Source: Ignelater luminosus (taxonomy: Eukaryota > Arthropoda > Insecta > Coleoptera > Elateridae). From it: DNA of 64,000 nt. Within the stretch, counting starts at the first letter, position 1; every line of letters starts with the position of its first letter. Positions 35,268-45,860 of the stretch are shown here, piece by piece. Location: assembly GCA_011009095.1 (NCBI GenBank), contig VTPC01000668.1, positions 19,984-83,983 of the forward strand. Direction: 5' to 3'. Both the position numbers and the translations under genes were made by a program. Under the pieces are notes generated by a model. That model saw only the letters and a list, made by a program, of their open reading frames with translations, had not been told where the DNA came from and ran no database searches.

Positions 35268-37620
35268 GCTTTTAACTTCACCAACGATAACTAAGGCTTG
35301 TCTTTATCTTGGGTAAGTAATCTACGCGCCTGCATGATTTAGTGAAGGTCAACGTAAGCTCTTTCAGTCACTAGTCTCAACATTGCTACTACAACCAGGC
35401 TGTATCGAGAAGACAACTACGAGTGTAAACCGAGAGACTATTTTCTACTCTCTACGAACTGTTACAAGAACCAATTTTTTAACTTAACTTGATTGTGAAA
35501 GCCAACCTAGTCACGTAACCATAGCTCCCTCAGCATTTTCTTTGGCAAAGAATTTTCTGAGTTTTTTTCCCTGTTGATGCCTCATGGTGTGATCGGTTCA
35601 TTGGGGATTTGTATTAACTTTTCCGTTTTTTTATCTCACTGATACCCTTTGTAGCTTACATTGATTTAAAGTTCTTCAGGATTGCAATCTTTGTATTGTG
35701 TAATGGACATAATGGATAAGACAATCAGTGTTCCTTGTATTGGCTACTACCATATAGTTTTTGTGTTAAGACGACAACTTTAAACATCTGCTTGTCTTAT
35801 CAAATTTGCCATTTTATTTTTCAAAGGATATTATCAATCTCCACGCCTACGGCCTCCCACTGAAATTCTTCTGGTGCAATCTTTGTTAGAGCTTTATCGA
35901 TACCTGTTTGTGATTTAGTACTTCTTGATTTGACAAAATCTAAGAAAGAATATGGAAAGTGTAAACTGTGAATAATAGAGGCTACCTTAAGGGACACCCC
36001 TATCAAAGTAAATTATATATGGGGTATGGTGTGTGAAAAAGATGAAATATCTTTACAATTAGTTCTACTCTCTAAACTTTTTTTAAATAGGTTTTGAAAT
36101 TCTATTATACAGGGCGATCAAAAAACGCAAATTGTTATTTTCATTGATTTTTGTGATTTATAAGAGAATAAAATCAGTCTTTAGATAAAGCCGAATGAGA
36201 AATGTAACTAACCTGTCTGACTCATCGAATTAATCAAAGAAAAAGAAGACAGTGGATTCTAGTAACTTAAAAGAAAATCGTTTGTTAGTGGAAATATCTT
36301 TATAGACAGGGAAAATCTAATTTAGTTGGTCTTGATGAAAAACTTTATTCAAAGTACATATTTCTCTTCTGACAAAAACTCTTCTAAAGAACTCAACTAT
36401 AAGTTTTTGCTCTTGGATAATTGCTTTCTATGAACTTTATTCACTAAAAGTTTTTACTTCAATCTTGATTCAATTCGAAGTAAAAGGTTATAAAGATGAA
36501 TTACTTGTACACAGTAAAATTTGACACTTACAGAATATAATTACACATTTTAAGGACTAATTATAGTTTTCAACACTTAAAAAGGATGTGTAAATTCAAG
36601 AATAAACAAGTCGATGATGATTCATGTATAAGCCTTGTAAAGCATAGCATCATATCTTAACTTCAACCGATCGTTCCGCTCATACGATTTCAATCACATT
36701 TTGTTGGGCTGTGAAATTTTATCACGTTTCCTTCATGATACATCAAATCTCAACGTAGATATCATATCTGATTGAATATTACATTTCATATAATATTTTA
36801 TCCTCCTTTTTGTATCTCATAATTGTAGGTATAGATTTAAATTACCGTTAATTTGCCTAATGATTAGAACATAACGAAATAACATTTTTATTTACATCTA
36901 ATATTATTTATTAATATAAATTACTTAATTCGTTTCACAAATATTAGTCCAGATTTCTCTCCAATTTTCTGATTATATAACGTTGTCATTTAATTTAATA
37001 GCTTGTTCCAAATAACTGTGTAATTTGAACGCATTCTTGAATAATTTTCTTCCAATATTTTTTTTTCATATATTGAAGCAAAAATAATGATAAATTTTAA
37101 AACAAGATTGGAACAAACGAAAAATTATGTAAATTAACTATTCATAATTTTTTATTTAATTATGCAAGACTTCATTTAAAGTAGGATGCGGTTTAGGTTT
37201 CCTGCCTGATATTAAATTAACCGTAAAACCTAAATTTAACCTCCCAACACATTTTTGTGTCTAGAAATATTAAACCGAGTAGTTTGAATACGTGTACATA
37301 AAAAATTCCCGATGCCAATCAAAAATAATTAAAACACTTTTTCGGAATCTCGATACGAAACGTTCTTTATGTAAAATCTTTAAAAGTCTCATTCATTTCC
37401 TTGCGGACACGAAGTCAATGACAGCAATCAAAACATTCTTCTGTAATACTGAGATTTTTTAGATTTCCCGGTTGTTTACTAAAGAATGTCACTAAAAAAT
37501 TGTCATTCATTGCATTAATATTATTTGTTGTTGTTGTTTGGCATTATACAGTAGTCGATCTTTTAGATTTCTTTCTTGAGTGCTTCGTGCTTTAGGAATT
37601 TCTAAATCGAGTAGTAAAAG
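35268..37620. other. Unassigned A+T-rich sequence upstream of the klu locus
   Basis: The first 200 bases probably belong to the 5' part of the decayed transposon. The remainder has no recognised gene. An orphan transposon-terminus-like motif (CAGGGCGATCAAAAAACG, preceded by TA) is at 36110-36127. Confidence 0.5.
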
Positions 37621-37628
37621 TGCTACTT

Positions 37629-37660
37629 TATAGAATTAAATTGATCTCAATCAGTTCAGT
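37629..37660 (+). promoter_or_regulatory. klu: Candidate klu core promoter (TATA-like plus initiator)
   Basis: TATAGAA at 37629-37635 is followed by two overlapping arthropod initiators, TCAGT at 37651-37655 and 37656-37660. The A of the second (37658) lies 29 bases after the first T of the TATA-like box, a good spacing. It sits at the left edge of the G+C-richer block that leads into the klu coding exon. This is inferred from motif spacing only; alternative starts further downstream (for example near the TATAAT at 38043) are possible. Confidence 0.25.
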
Positions 37661-38343
37661 TAATGAGCAGAAAAGTCACGCAGTTGCACGCACGTCACGG
37701 TGAATCAACATGCGTGATTGCTCTGTTCGTAAACTTGTTTCATACATCACCTAGACAAAACAACATCTACTATAATGGTGTATCCTAGCTAGAACTTTGC
37801 GGTAGTGTGTTATAATAGTAAATATATTCAAGTTATAAAATACGGCATATTACGGCGGCGTGGTCTTGAATTATCGGTATCTGCAACTCGAGCACATAAA
37901 ACCGAGTTAAATGCTGCAGTGGTTTTGAACGGCGCGGGTGTGGACCGCATAGTGCCTGCAGTGCATATAGTAGTAGTGCAGCAAGCAAAGTGCGCCGCCC
38001 CCGCCGCAATGCACCACGTGCACGACTGCACTATTCGCTCTCTATAATCTAAACACCGCTTCAGGTGAAATAGCCATTGAAATGCTCCTTCTTCATTCAT
38101 ATCTCATAACGAGGTCAGGTATCAGGTGTTTCGTCCACGGAACGTTTCTTCTTTACTGCTACGAAGGTTCGTGTAGAGAGCACAGTCCCCGTTTCCAGTT
38201 TTTGTGGTCGAGCCCCCGGCACTCCATAAGGAGTGGCCGCGTTTCTCCGAAATAAATAAAACAAGCTGGATAAACAGAAGCCGCGGTTAATGATCAGACA
38301 CCTTGAAAACGACTCCTCTGTTCGCACATCATCATCATCGTAG
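37658..38343 (+). other. klu: Likely klu 5' UTR exon or promoter-proximal block
   Basis: This G+C-richer stretch has CpG-dense parts (about 37920-38030 and 38130-38240), a CACGTG E-box at 38015-38020 and CAGGTG E-boxes at 38062-38067 and 38123-38128. It ends in TAG followed by GTAATC, an acceptable splice donor at 38344. Spliced to the acceptor at 38481, it would form the leader of klu and remove a 138-base intron. It contains several AUGs and no long ORF in a convincing frame, consistent with a leader. The transcript boundaries are inferred. Confidence 0.3.
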
Positions 38344-38481
38344 GTAATCTAGTACAACAGCGACTTTTAAGAAAACCACCAATTTTAAATTGCCTTACAA
38401 GAACACAATAAAACATTAAAATAAATAATCTTAATTTAATTATTATTATTAATATTATTAATACTTTTCTTTTATTTACAG
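38344..38481 (+). other. klu: Candidate 5' UTR intron of klu
   Basis: GTAATC donor at 38344 and TTTTATTTACAG acceptor ending at 38481. The acceptor is strong: a pyrimidine-rich tract and CAG-type end immediately before the G+C-richer coding exon. The donor is less certain, and a more distant upstream exon could also splice to this acceptor. Confidence 0.4.
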
Positions 38482-38572
38482 ATTACCACCTGAAATTATC
38501 ACAACAACGAGAGCCTGGAGGTGTCCAGGGCGCAGGGTGAAACCCTGCTACCTCCTGCAAACACATCTCAGC

Positions 38573-38638
38573 ATGCACACGGCGGTACAAACCGCCCCGA
38601 AGCCGCAATATTCGCGGCCGTTTGCCGCCTTGTACTAA
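38573..38638 (+). CDS. Upstream ORF (21 codons) in the klu leader, overlapping the main start
   Basis: ATG at 38573 has an A at -3 (AGCATGC context) and is the first AUG after the splice acceptor. It encodes MHTAVQTAPKPQYSRPFAAL plus one Tyr and stops at TAA 38636-38638. The last A of that stop is the A of the first in-frame klu AUG (38638), giving a UAAUG overlap. Such an arrangement favours control of the main protein by termination and reinitiation. The peptide resembles nothing I know and is probably only regulatory. The geometry is read directly from the sequence; translation and effect are inferred. Confidence 0.45.
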   Translation: MHTAVQTAPKPQYSRPFAALY

Positions 38639-40059
38639 TGACTATGGCCGAGACTGCAGTCGAATCTTCAGGAACACATGAGAAGACGACACACAACAAT
38701 AACAATCATCCACTCGTTACTAATCATAACCGTCCTGTAACGAAACAACGTAAACGGAAACGTTTAAGTCAAGTATTAGATAAATTAACCGGACAAGTAT
38801 CCAACATACCTATCACACCGACAATCAATAATAACATTCAACATCTTAACAACAACATTAAAGAAGAGAATGGACGTTCGTTGAAGACATCCAAGCACAT
38901 GTCCGGTGAGGTATTTCGTTTTGATAGCACCGACAAAGAGCGGTACCAACCTAGCGAGGATGAGGACGTTTTCAGTCCTGCTAGTTCTAGCAACAAATCG
39001 CCGCACAGCTCGAGTGATTCACCTCGAATCAGTTTTAGTCCTTTACGTTTAAAAGAAGACGACGCTAGTTCCAGTCCTCCACTACCAAGACAAGCATGTG
39101 CCTGTTATCAATGCGTAACAGGGGTCGGTCATCACCCTCCTCCACCCTTATATCCTTACGATCGTTTTTTTCCTGCATCTCCAATATCTCCACTAACACC
39201 GGCATCCCCGGCGCCTCCTACTTACAATTTCGAACGTTACCTGCACTCCAAGTACCTGCCCGATATCTTCCGAAGAAGAAGTCATTCCGATTCCGATTTA
39301 CCCCTATGGTTCGAAACTGCCAAAGCAGAAAGATCGCGACCTCCACCTACGTGGTTACACCCTCTAAGTCTAACAACTGGGACTGTAACAGGATCTTTAG
39401 AATCAGAAACGTCTTCGCCTCAAGACTCTCCTTTAGATCTATCAATGAAAAGACGTGACAGGATAGGTAGTATGGATTGTCTTGTACCTCCACCGCTACA
39501 GTTACTGCCACCAGGATTTTTTCCTCCGAGAGGAGCGGTTTCAGTTCCTGTCGTAAAAGGAGACGTAGCTTCTCCAACAACGAAGGAATCCGTAGCATCT
39601 CGATATAACTTGGAAGTATCCCCGGTCGTAGAAGAAATGCCTCCAGGTTCAGATGTGGCCTACGTGTGTCCAGTTTGTGGACAAATGTTTAGTCTTCACG
39701 ATCGATTGGCTAAGCACATGGCTTCAAGGCATAAAAGTCGTCAAGGTCCTGGAGAAACGACGGCGAAGGCGTATTTATGCGAAGTGTGTAAAAGATCATT
39801 CGCGCGTAGTGATATGCTCACACGTCATATGAGGCTACATACAGGAGTTAAACCTTACACGTGTCGCGTTTGCGGGCAAGTGTTTTCGAGATCCGATCAT
39901 TTATCGACGCATCAACGGACGCACACTGGAGAAAAACCTTATAAGTGTCCGCAATGTCCGTACGCGGCGTGCCGGCGAGATATGATTACGAGGCATATGA
40001 GAACTCATGCGAGGTACGAACCCGACCCCGTAGTTACTGTTAAAACGGAGCAACATTAA
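38638..40059 (+). CDS. klu: Klumpfuss-like zinc-finger transcription factor
   Basis: Encodes 473 residues in a single exon. In Drosophila, Klumpfuss is a nuclear EGR/WT1-related repressor acting in neuroblast and sensory-organ lineages and in leg development. Seen here: a basic NLS-like KQRKRKR (36-42); Asn/Ser/Pro-rich low-complexity regions; a PLDLS motif (265-269), the consensus for the corepressor CtBP; and four C2H2 fingers at 342-457. Finger 1 is C344, C347, H360, H365. Fingers 2-4 are C381/C384/H397/H401, C409/C412/H425/H429 and C437/C440/H453/H457, with TGVKPY and TGEKPY linkers. Fingers 2-4 read RSFARSDMLTRHMRLH, VFSRSDHLSTHQRTH and RRDMITRHMRTH, the signature on which I base the name. 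The frame is open back to TGA 38491, before which lies the acceptor; 38638 is the first in-frame AUG. AUG 38644 has the better context (A at -3, G at +4) and may be used instead, giving 471 residues. Confidence 0.93.
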   Translation: MTMAETAVESSGTHEKTTHNNNNHPLVTNHNRPVTKQRKRKRLSQVLDKLTGQVSNIPITPTINNNIQHLNNNIKEENGRSLKTSKHMSGEVFRFDSTDKERYQPSEDEDVFSPASSSNKSPHSSSDSPRISFSPLRLKEDDASSSPPLPRQACACYQCVTGVGHHPPPPLYPYDRFFPASPISPLTPASPAPPTYNFERYLHSKYLPDIFRRRSHSDSDLPLWFETAKAERSRPPPTWLHPLSLTTGTVTGSLESETSSPQDSPLDLSMKRRDRIGSMDCLVPPPLQLLPPGFFPPRGAVSVPVVKGDVASPTTKESVASRYNLEVSPVVEEMPPGSDVAYVCPVCGQMFSLHDRLAKHMASRHKSRQGPGETTAKAYLCEVCKRSFARSDMLTRHMRLHTGVKPYTCRVCGQVFSRSDHLSTHQRTHTGEKPYKCPQCPYAACRRDMITRHMRTHARYEPDPVVTVKTEQH

Positions 40060-40200
40060 AATGAGGACGTAAAATGTTAAAAAATGGTTTTGCATCTCTA
40101 ATGAAAGAAATAAAATTAAAAATGAATTTAATAAATGTTGTTTTTGCGAATTATAAATCATTCTTAAAATAACTGTGATTGAAAACAAAAAATAAAAGAA
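40060..40200 (+). terminator. klu: klu 3' UTR with polyadenylation signals
   Basis: AATAAA hexamers occur at 40109-40114, 40130-40135 and 40191-40196, 50-140 bases after the klu stop. A short 3' UTR ending near 40130-40220 is therefore plausible. Because the region is A+T-rich, some of the hexamers may be chance, and longer transcripts are possible. Confidence 0.5.
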
Positions 40201-40259
40201 TTAGCGGTGCAAAACTTAATTTTGTTTTAAATTAAAATAGTATTTGTATAGTGTTATTA

Positions 40260-40830
40260 TACAAATCCATGCAGGTTCGTGGAAACCCCATCCCCGTCTC
40301 AGCGGTTGTGATTGCGTGTGTGACATGAACTGGCCACACACGTGGTGATGCTACTTGTAAATTTATCGTACAACGACTGCAGTGATATTAAGGTGGACAT
40401 TACTGTGAAAAAGAAGGTGTCATTTGATGACCAAGACGCGTGTCTAAAGTGAAGCGCGTTTCGTTTTTTTACGTGAAAAAAAAGTGTTCTTCGGCGATTT
40501 AAAATGTGCTATTTTGACATTACTCCAAGCAAAACATCGGGGAAAAAATAGCTAAATGCGGGGGCGTCTGTTGCCGGTAGCGCGTATCGACCAACGGGTG
40601 CATCAATCAACAAAACAACAAATCGGTGGTGGTGTGTGCCGTCACTGTCCGTCGCACTGCGCGCCCCTGCACCAGATCTCATCTCATTCCAGTATAAACA
40701 CATGCGGTCGATTGCCACGCTAGTTCAACCAACTCGTCGCCGTCGAAACCGCCGTCGAACTAACAAAACTAATTAATTCAGTGCCAAATAAACGTGGCCA
40801 GTGGCAACATGCTAGAGATTTCATACAAAT
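40260..40830 (+). promoter_or_regulatory. G+C-rich block with a TATA-initiator pair downstream of klu
   Basis: Base composition rises sharply here, with CpG-rich patches at about 40540-40680 and 40720-40760. TATAAA at 40693-40698 is followed by an initiator-like TTCAA, with its A at 40727, 34 bases after the first T of the box. The downstream sequence (CGTCGCCGTCGAAACCGCC) looks like a 5' UTR. The block could be the first, non-coding exon of another plus-strand gene with a long intron, an alternative klu promoter, or an enhancer. A 69-codon minus-strand open frame (40509-40718) has no motifs and is disregarded. Confidence 0.3.
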
Positions 40831-42080
40831 TTTTTTTCGTTGATTAATTTCGAAAAACTAATATCTTATTTTGTTTTAAAATAAAAAAAATGTTCACATC
40901 GAATTATGTACCATGACAAATATAGATCTGAGGCTCGTGTTCATGAAGTCCGAAGCGACCAAAAATAATGTACAGACGTTTAGCGAATTTCATATGTTTT
41001 GTTTGTTGTTGCTAAATGTCAACAAACCCTACAACATTATCAATCAGACGCAATAATTAAATTTGTAAAAATTTCTTTTGTTGTGTTCAAAAATAGTTTG
41101 AAAAATGTCATAAAAAATTAGATTTAAAAAAATTCTTTTTATTTTTATTCCTTTAGTAACTTTTTTATTTTTGGATCTGCCATTTTAATGCTTCTCAATT
41201 TAATAGTATTGAACATTAAGTGGATTTTAAGTTTTTAAAATCTATTGGGCGGTTTTACATATCCTGGTATTGTTTTGATTTTCTTTTGTTTTCGTATAGT
41301 TATTTGAATTACCACTATCGTTTATTTTTCTGAAACTATAAAATTATTAACAGTTTCTTCAATTTCTGTATCTGTATTTCGTTGACACAAAATCAGATTT
41401 TAGTCAAAGTTCGTGTTTTTGAAATTTTCATTTTCTTGGCAGTTCTTTTGCCTCGAAAATTTAACACAATCTTTTGAAATTTACTGACCATTTCGGCCGA
41501 TAACAATTGATTCTTACAAATCATAATTTTTCAATCTTTAAGTTTCTTTAACCATCCCAAGTCTTTCTAAAATACCCTAGTCAATTTGCTCAAGAAGAAA
41601 AATATCTCCCGAATCCTACACAGCTTTTTCCAGTAAAGGGCACTTTAGAAAGAAGCCCAAAAAACTGATTTAGTTCAATATGAAGACTGTAGCAAAGGCA
41701 GGACAAAATCCAGGAAGAACAAATCATGTATTATGGGCTTGGTTTTGAGCTCAATTCTCGGTACTCAATAACACGGTCCAATGCGAAAGTTGTTGACTCA
41801 TACATAGTAGATTTTCATGATTTTTAATCTTTTTAGTTTCCTTGTACTTTATTCAAAGCATTGCTTCCTAGTTTTTTGGGAATTCTTCTCTTGATTCTCT
41901 CTGCACCTTTGAAGAGAGAATTTGATAAAATTTGGGCAAATTAACATGCAGTAAACAGTGATGAATCTATCACTAAACTAATAAAGCGTCAAATTTTAGG
42001 CTTGCACGGTATGGCAGACAGATTTAAAATCTAGAAGCTTCTTCCTGCAGATTTAGCAAAAAAATCTCTTCTAAAATATT
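40831..42080. other. Unassigned A+T-rich sequence
   Basis: Nothing recognisable as a gene or RNA. From about 41640 onwards the text begins to resemble the degenerate repeats that follow. Confidence 0.5.
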
Positions 42081-43730
42081 CTAAACACGGAAATTAAGAG
42101 TTTGGCTTCTTTTATATTTTTTTAATTCTTCTCCTTTTTTAGAAATCCTGACAAATTCGACTCTTCTGGTTTGTCATCATTTCTGATAGCTTTGGTTTTC
42201 CTACATTCTAAAATAAGCAAATTTGATATTTCTCCCTGATATTTCCTTGGTCATCTTTTCTAAATATCTATCTATATATTCAACTTTGATATTCAAATTG
42301 GTAATCTTTTATTTTATGGATGTATGGACGTAAAACTGACTCTCATCAGTGCACGTCTAGACTTTGCTCAGCTCATTGCAACTAATTGTCCTCGCTGTTT
42401 GCTGATTCTCATGTTTCATATCATGACATCTCCAATCAACTTCTGGTCTCGACTTGGTCAAAATAGGCAAGCTTGTTAGAAGCGTGTACAAGCCAAATCG
42501 AAGCTACACTAAGGTTTATTTTTTTAAAAACGCTTGCTGAAGGAAGCTATTCATCCTATGAATAACCAACAGGGTTGACTCAAGTCATATTAAACCGAAT
42601 TAGACTCGCTGAGATGAAAACAAGTCCTAATAAATGACTTACTTAGATAAGTTAGCAGATTCAAGTCAAAATGAGATATTGGAATCTTGCTGGATCAACT
42701 ATTTTGGTACGGCATTTTTATTCCCGCCCCGCTAGTCGAATTTTAGTAATGAAGACCAAAAGACAATCTACGATGTCTGTGATCTTATAAAATTTTAGAA
42801 TACTTCTTTATGTATGAACAATACTGCAAACTCTGATTTTTCTATAATTAATACGTGTTGAGTGAATCGAAAACTGTAGCCTTCTTTAGGTAACCTTCAA
42901 TATACCACAGTGGGCAAAACACCTATTTTAGCATTTCTTTTTCTTTTGCATGCTTTCAAAGTTTTCTTTGGTTTTCTATGGTAGAAAATCAGGAAATTCT
43001 GATATTTCCTCAATTCCCCTTTCTAAATATTTAAACCCAGAAGAATAATACTTAACTTCTTTCCAAAATGGAATATTTTAAACGCTGAATCTAAAAGCTC
43101 GATTTTTTCTACAACCACCTATAAAATCAAATTTTTGGTTTTTTCTCTTTTTTAAAATTCCTAGCCAAAAACATCAATCAAATTTCTGTCTAAGGTTGAT
43201 GCATTTTTCAAATGTTTTATTTGGTTATCTCTTTATATCATATTTGAAATTGTTTTTGATTTTTATATATTACAAAATCAAAATATCTCGTTTTTGAATA
43301 TCTAAGCCCAGAAGAATAAGCTCAGCTACTTCCAAAAACCATTTTCTGGTAGGAAATATCAGTTACATCTATTTTCGACCAAGCTGCACCGAGTTTCATT
43401 CTCTCAAAGATGATACTATAGGGTAATCAAAACAGTTGACTCGAGTTCTATTAAGTCGAATTAGATTTATAGAAATGAAAGATGGCCCTAGTACATGGTT
43501 TACTGATTCAAGTTAAGATGCTCTGATTTTAGTGCAGAATTCTTCATTTTTACTTTGCTTGTTAATTTCTTTTATGGAAGATGCTGGAATATATATTTCA
43601 TTTCAGACTTTGATCTGTTCATAATTATTTGTTGAGTGAACCAACAAGCTTTGTCTTCTCAACTTTTCTCATAGCATAGTGTGCAAAGCAAAACATGTTC
43701 GGTAATTGTGTACTACGTAAAAAGAAAGTA
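42081..43730 (+). repeat. Degenerate direct duplications
   Basis: A segment beginning GTTGACTCAAGTCATATTAA at about 42573 and running to about 42672 recurs, diverged, at 43435-43520 (GTTGACTCGAGTTCTATTAA). Sequence before it (AAGCTACAC/AAGCTGCACC) and after it (GTTGAGTGAATC at 42858, GTTGAGTGAACC at 43631) also matches, so the repeat unit is about 780-860 bases. Nested within it, CCCAGAAGAATAA recurs at about 43035 and 43308, and CTGATATTTCCTTGG/CTGATATTTCCTCAA at about 42236 and 42998. Copies are too decayed to assign to an element family. No gene is seen. Confidence 0.5.
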
Positions 43731-44948
43731 AACGTTTATGGGTTTTGAGTAACACAACTGGACGTGCTTTTCTTGCTCACAATCTTCTTTTGGCTGTCTT
43801 GCCTAATATTTTGTATGGGCATGGGTAGTTCAAAAAGATTAAAGAAAGCTCACTTTTGGTATTCGGCTGGGTTTTCTTGTTTTATTCTTATTTCGTATTT
43901 TGGATTTCTGTTTCATAAATATTTAATAGATTTTAGGATCTGTTTAGTTCTAGTTTCTACACCACGTTGATACTCTCTAGTCAGCGTATCTTGTGCATAA
44001 AATTTTCTGCTTCTATTCTTCCATTGTTTTTACTGTATAGCAAAGATCTTCACAATATTTTTGCTGACATTTTTTTGGCATACCGTACTGCGTACCTTCA
44101 TCATTATTTACTTATTTAAAAAAAAAACTAATAAGTATCATTTAGGAGTTTTTGGCTGCAAAACTGTCTCAAATGGCTGGTCCATTTGATTTTCTAGTCC
44201 GTAGTATTTGAAGACTTTACTCGAATTTTCTTTGTGGCTACTCCTTGGCTGAATTACTTTAGTTCAAAAATACTTAAAAAATTCTCATCTTGATTGTTGA
44301 TATTTATATTTGCTTCCAGTCATTTTCTACATACTCTTGCATAGAACTAACTGAGAAAAAGATTATTTCTAATGCTTTTTATTATTTTATATATTTTTTA
44401 AATTTTTTCGAACTACTTCAGTCATGCTTGTCAGATTTAATGTTGTGGAAGTTAATTAATTTTAATTAATTTTTTTGTTTTTTTCCAAAAATTACTTTTC
44501 TTGTAATTTATAAAAAATCACGGTATGATAGTGTGAGAAAGAAAAATTACAAGACGTAAAAAATTGTAGAAAGCAATAAATTCGTATTTTTAATTTTTAA
44601 CTTCTAATTTTAGTTACTGTCTGTATAAAAACATTCTCAGCATTTTTTTCCTTAATGTTTCTCATTTTTTAAATAATAAATAATAATACTAATTTAATTT
44701 AACAGATACATTATCAAATTAAATAAATTATATAAAATCATGAAACATCATAACTTGAAAACAGTTGGAAACTTTAAATTAATAATAATTAAACGAATAT
44801 TTTTTTGATAACTTTGTATGGTTTGTCTTTTGTAAAAACGTCTGTACATGTTATTTAATAAATAAATTAATGAAATCTATTGTTATTATAGTAGAAAAAA
44901 AGAAACCAATTGCTGTGATATTTGAATACGATTTGTTCTGTTCTAAGA

Positions 44949-44983
44949 ATAATAATAATAATATTAATAATAATAATAATAAA
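44949..44983 (+). repeat. (AAT)n microsatellite
   Basis: An interrupted AAT run of about 35 bases. Confidence 0.9.
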
Positions 44984-45815
44984 CTAAGTTGATTATTTTT
45001 GATAAAATATTATTTATAGAAGAAGACAAAATCGATAATATATTTTGCGAGCTTCGGACATTCGTGATCACAATAATAATTATTTGAGTATATAACCTGG
45101 GCATTATAAATTTTAAGAAGGCGAATATTTTACTTACCAAATCTAACACGATTTTGTGTTTTGAATAAACACAAGAAAACACATAGACACATATGGCTCT
45201 CTTTGAATAACCTTATGTGGGCGCATATGCAAAATGAGAATTCGAAATAGTATACTAAAACGTTAACTATTGTGCCAGACATAAGAAAAAATATAAATTA
45301 TTTTGTTACCTATATACCCCACCGATGGGAAATATCGAAATTAAAAAAAATCTTGTGCCACGTTTTTGTTGTATATTATTAAATGTTAAACAAAAAATGT
45401 TAAATGTATGGCATGTTTATTTTTTAATACTATTTATGTTAATTTTAGTTTCGTTTTTAAGTTGTAATAATTTTTGACATGTTTCTCTTTTTTTGTTAAA
45501 GTTTTCTCGGTTAATATTAATATGGTTTTCTAACAATTTTAATAGTTAAAGTAATTTAATAACTTATGTATAAATAATTTATTTTTTCTTTTTGTTTTTC
45601 TTCCTAGAAAACCATTTTAATTTTAACTGTGTTCTTGTCTGCATGTACATACAAAGACAGAGCTATTTTAAATTAATTTGTAATAATTTAATTTTTTGAT
45701 ATTTCCAATGTTTTTACAATTTCTTTTGCTCAACCGTCTTTCTTTTTTGTTATCATTTGAGTCTGTCGACAATAAACTGATTTTCAGTTAATATTTTTAT
45801 TTGTTTTATTTTTCT

Positions 45816-45860
45816 TTTATTATTATTATTAGTATTACTATTATTATTATTATTATTAAT
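45816..45860 (+). repeat. (TTA)n microsatellite
   Basis: A TTA run of about 45 bases interrupted by AGTATTAC. It is the complement of the AAT run 850 bases upstream, so the two runs form a loose inverted pair. Confidence 0.9.

Noticed and set aside
38785-40188. Antisense and alternate-frame ORFs across the klu exon
   Set aside because: Shadows of the klu coding frame; none has motifs, and the zinc-finger frame clearly explains the region.
40509-40718. 69-codon minus-strand frame in the G+C-rich block downstream of klu
   Set aside because: Too short and motif-free; the block reads better as promoter or leader sequence.
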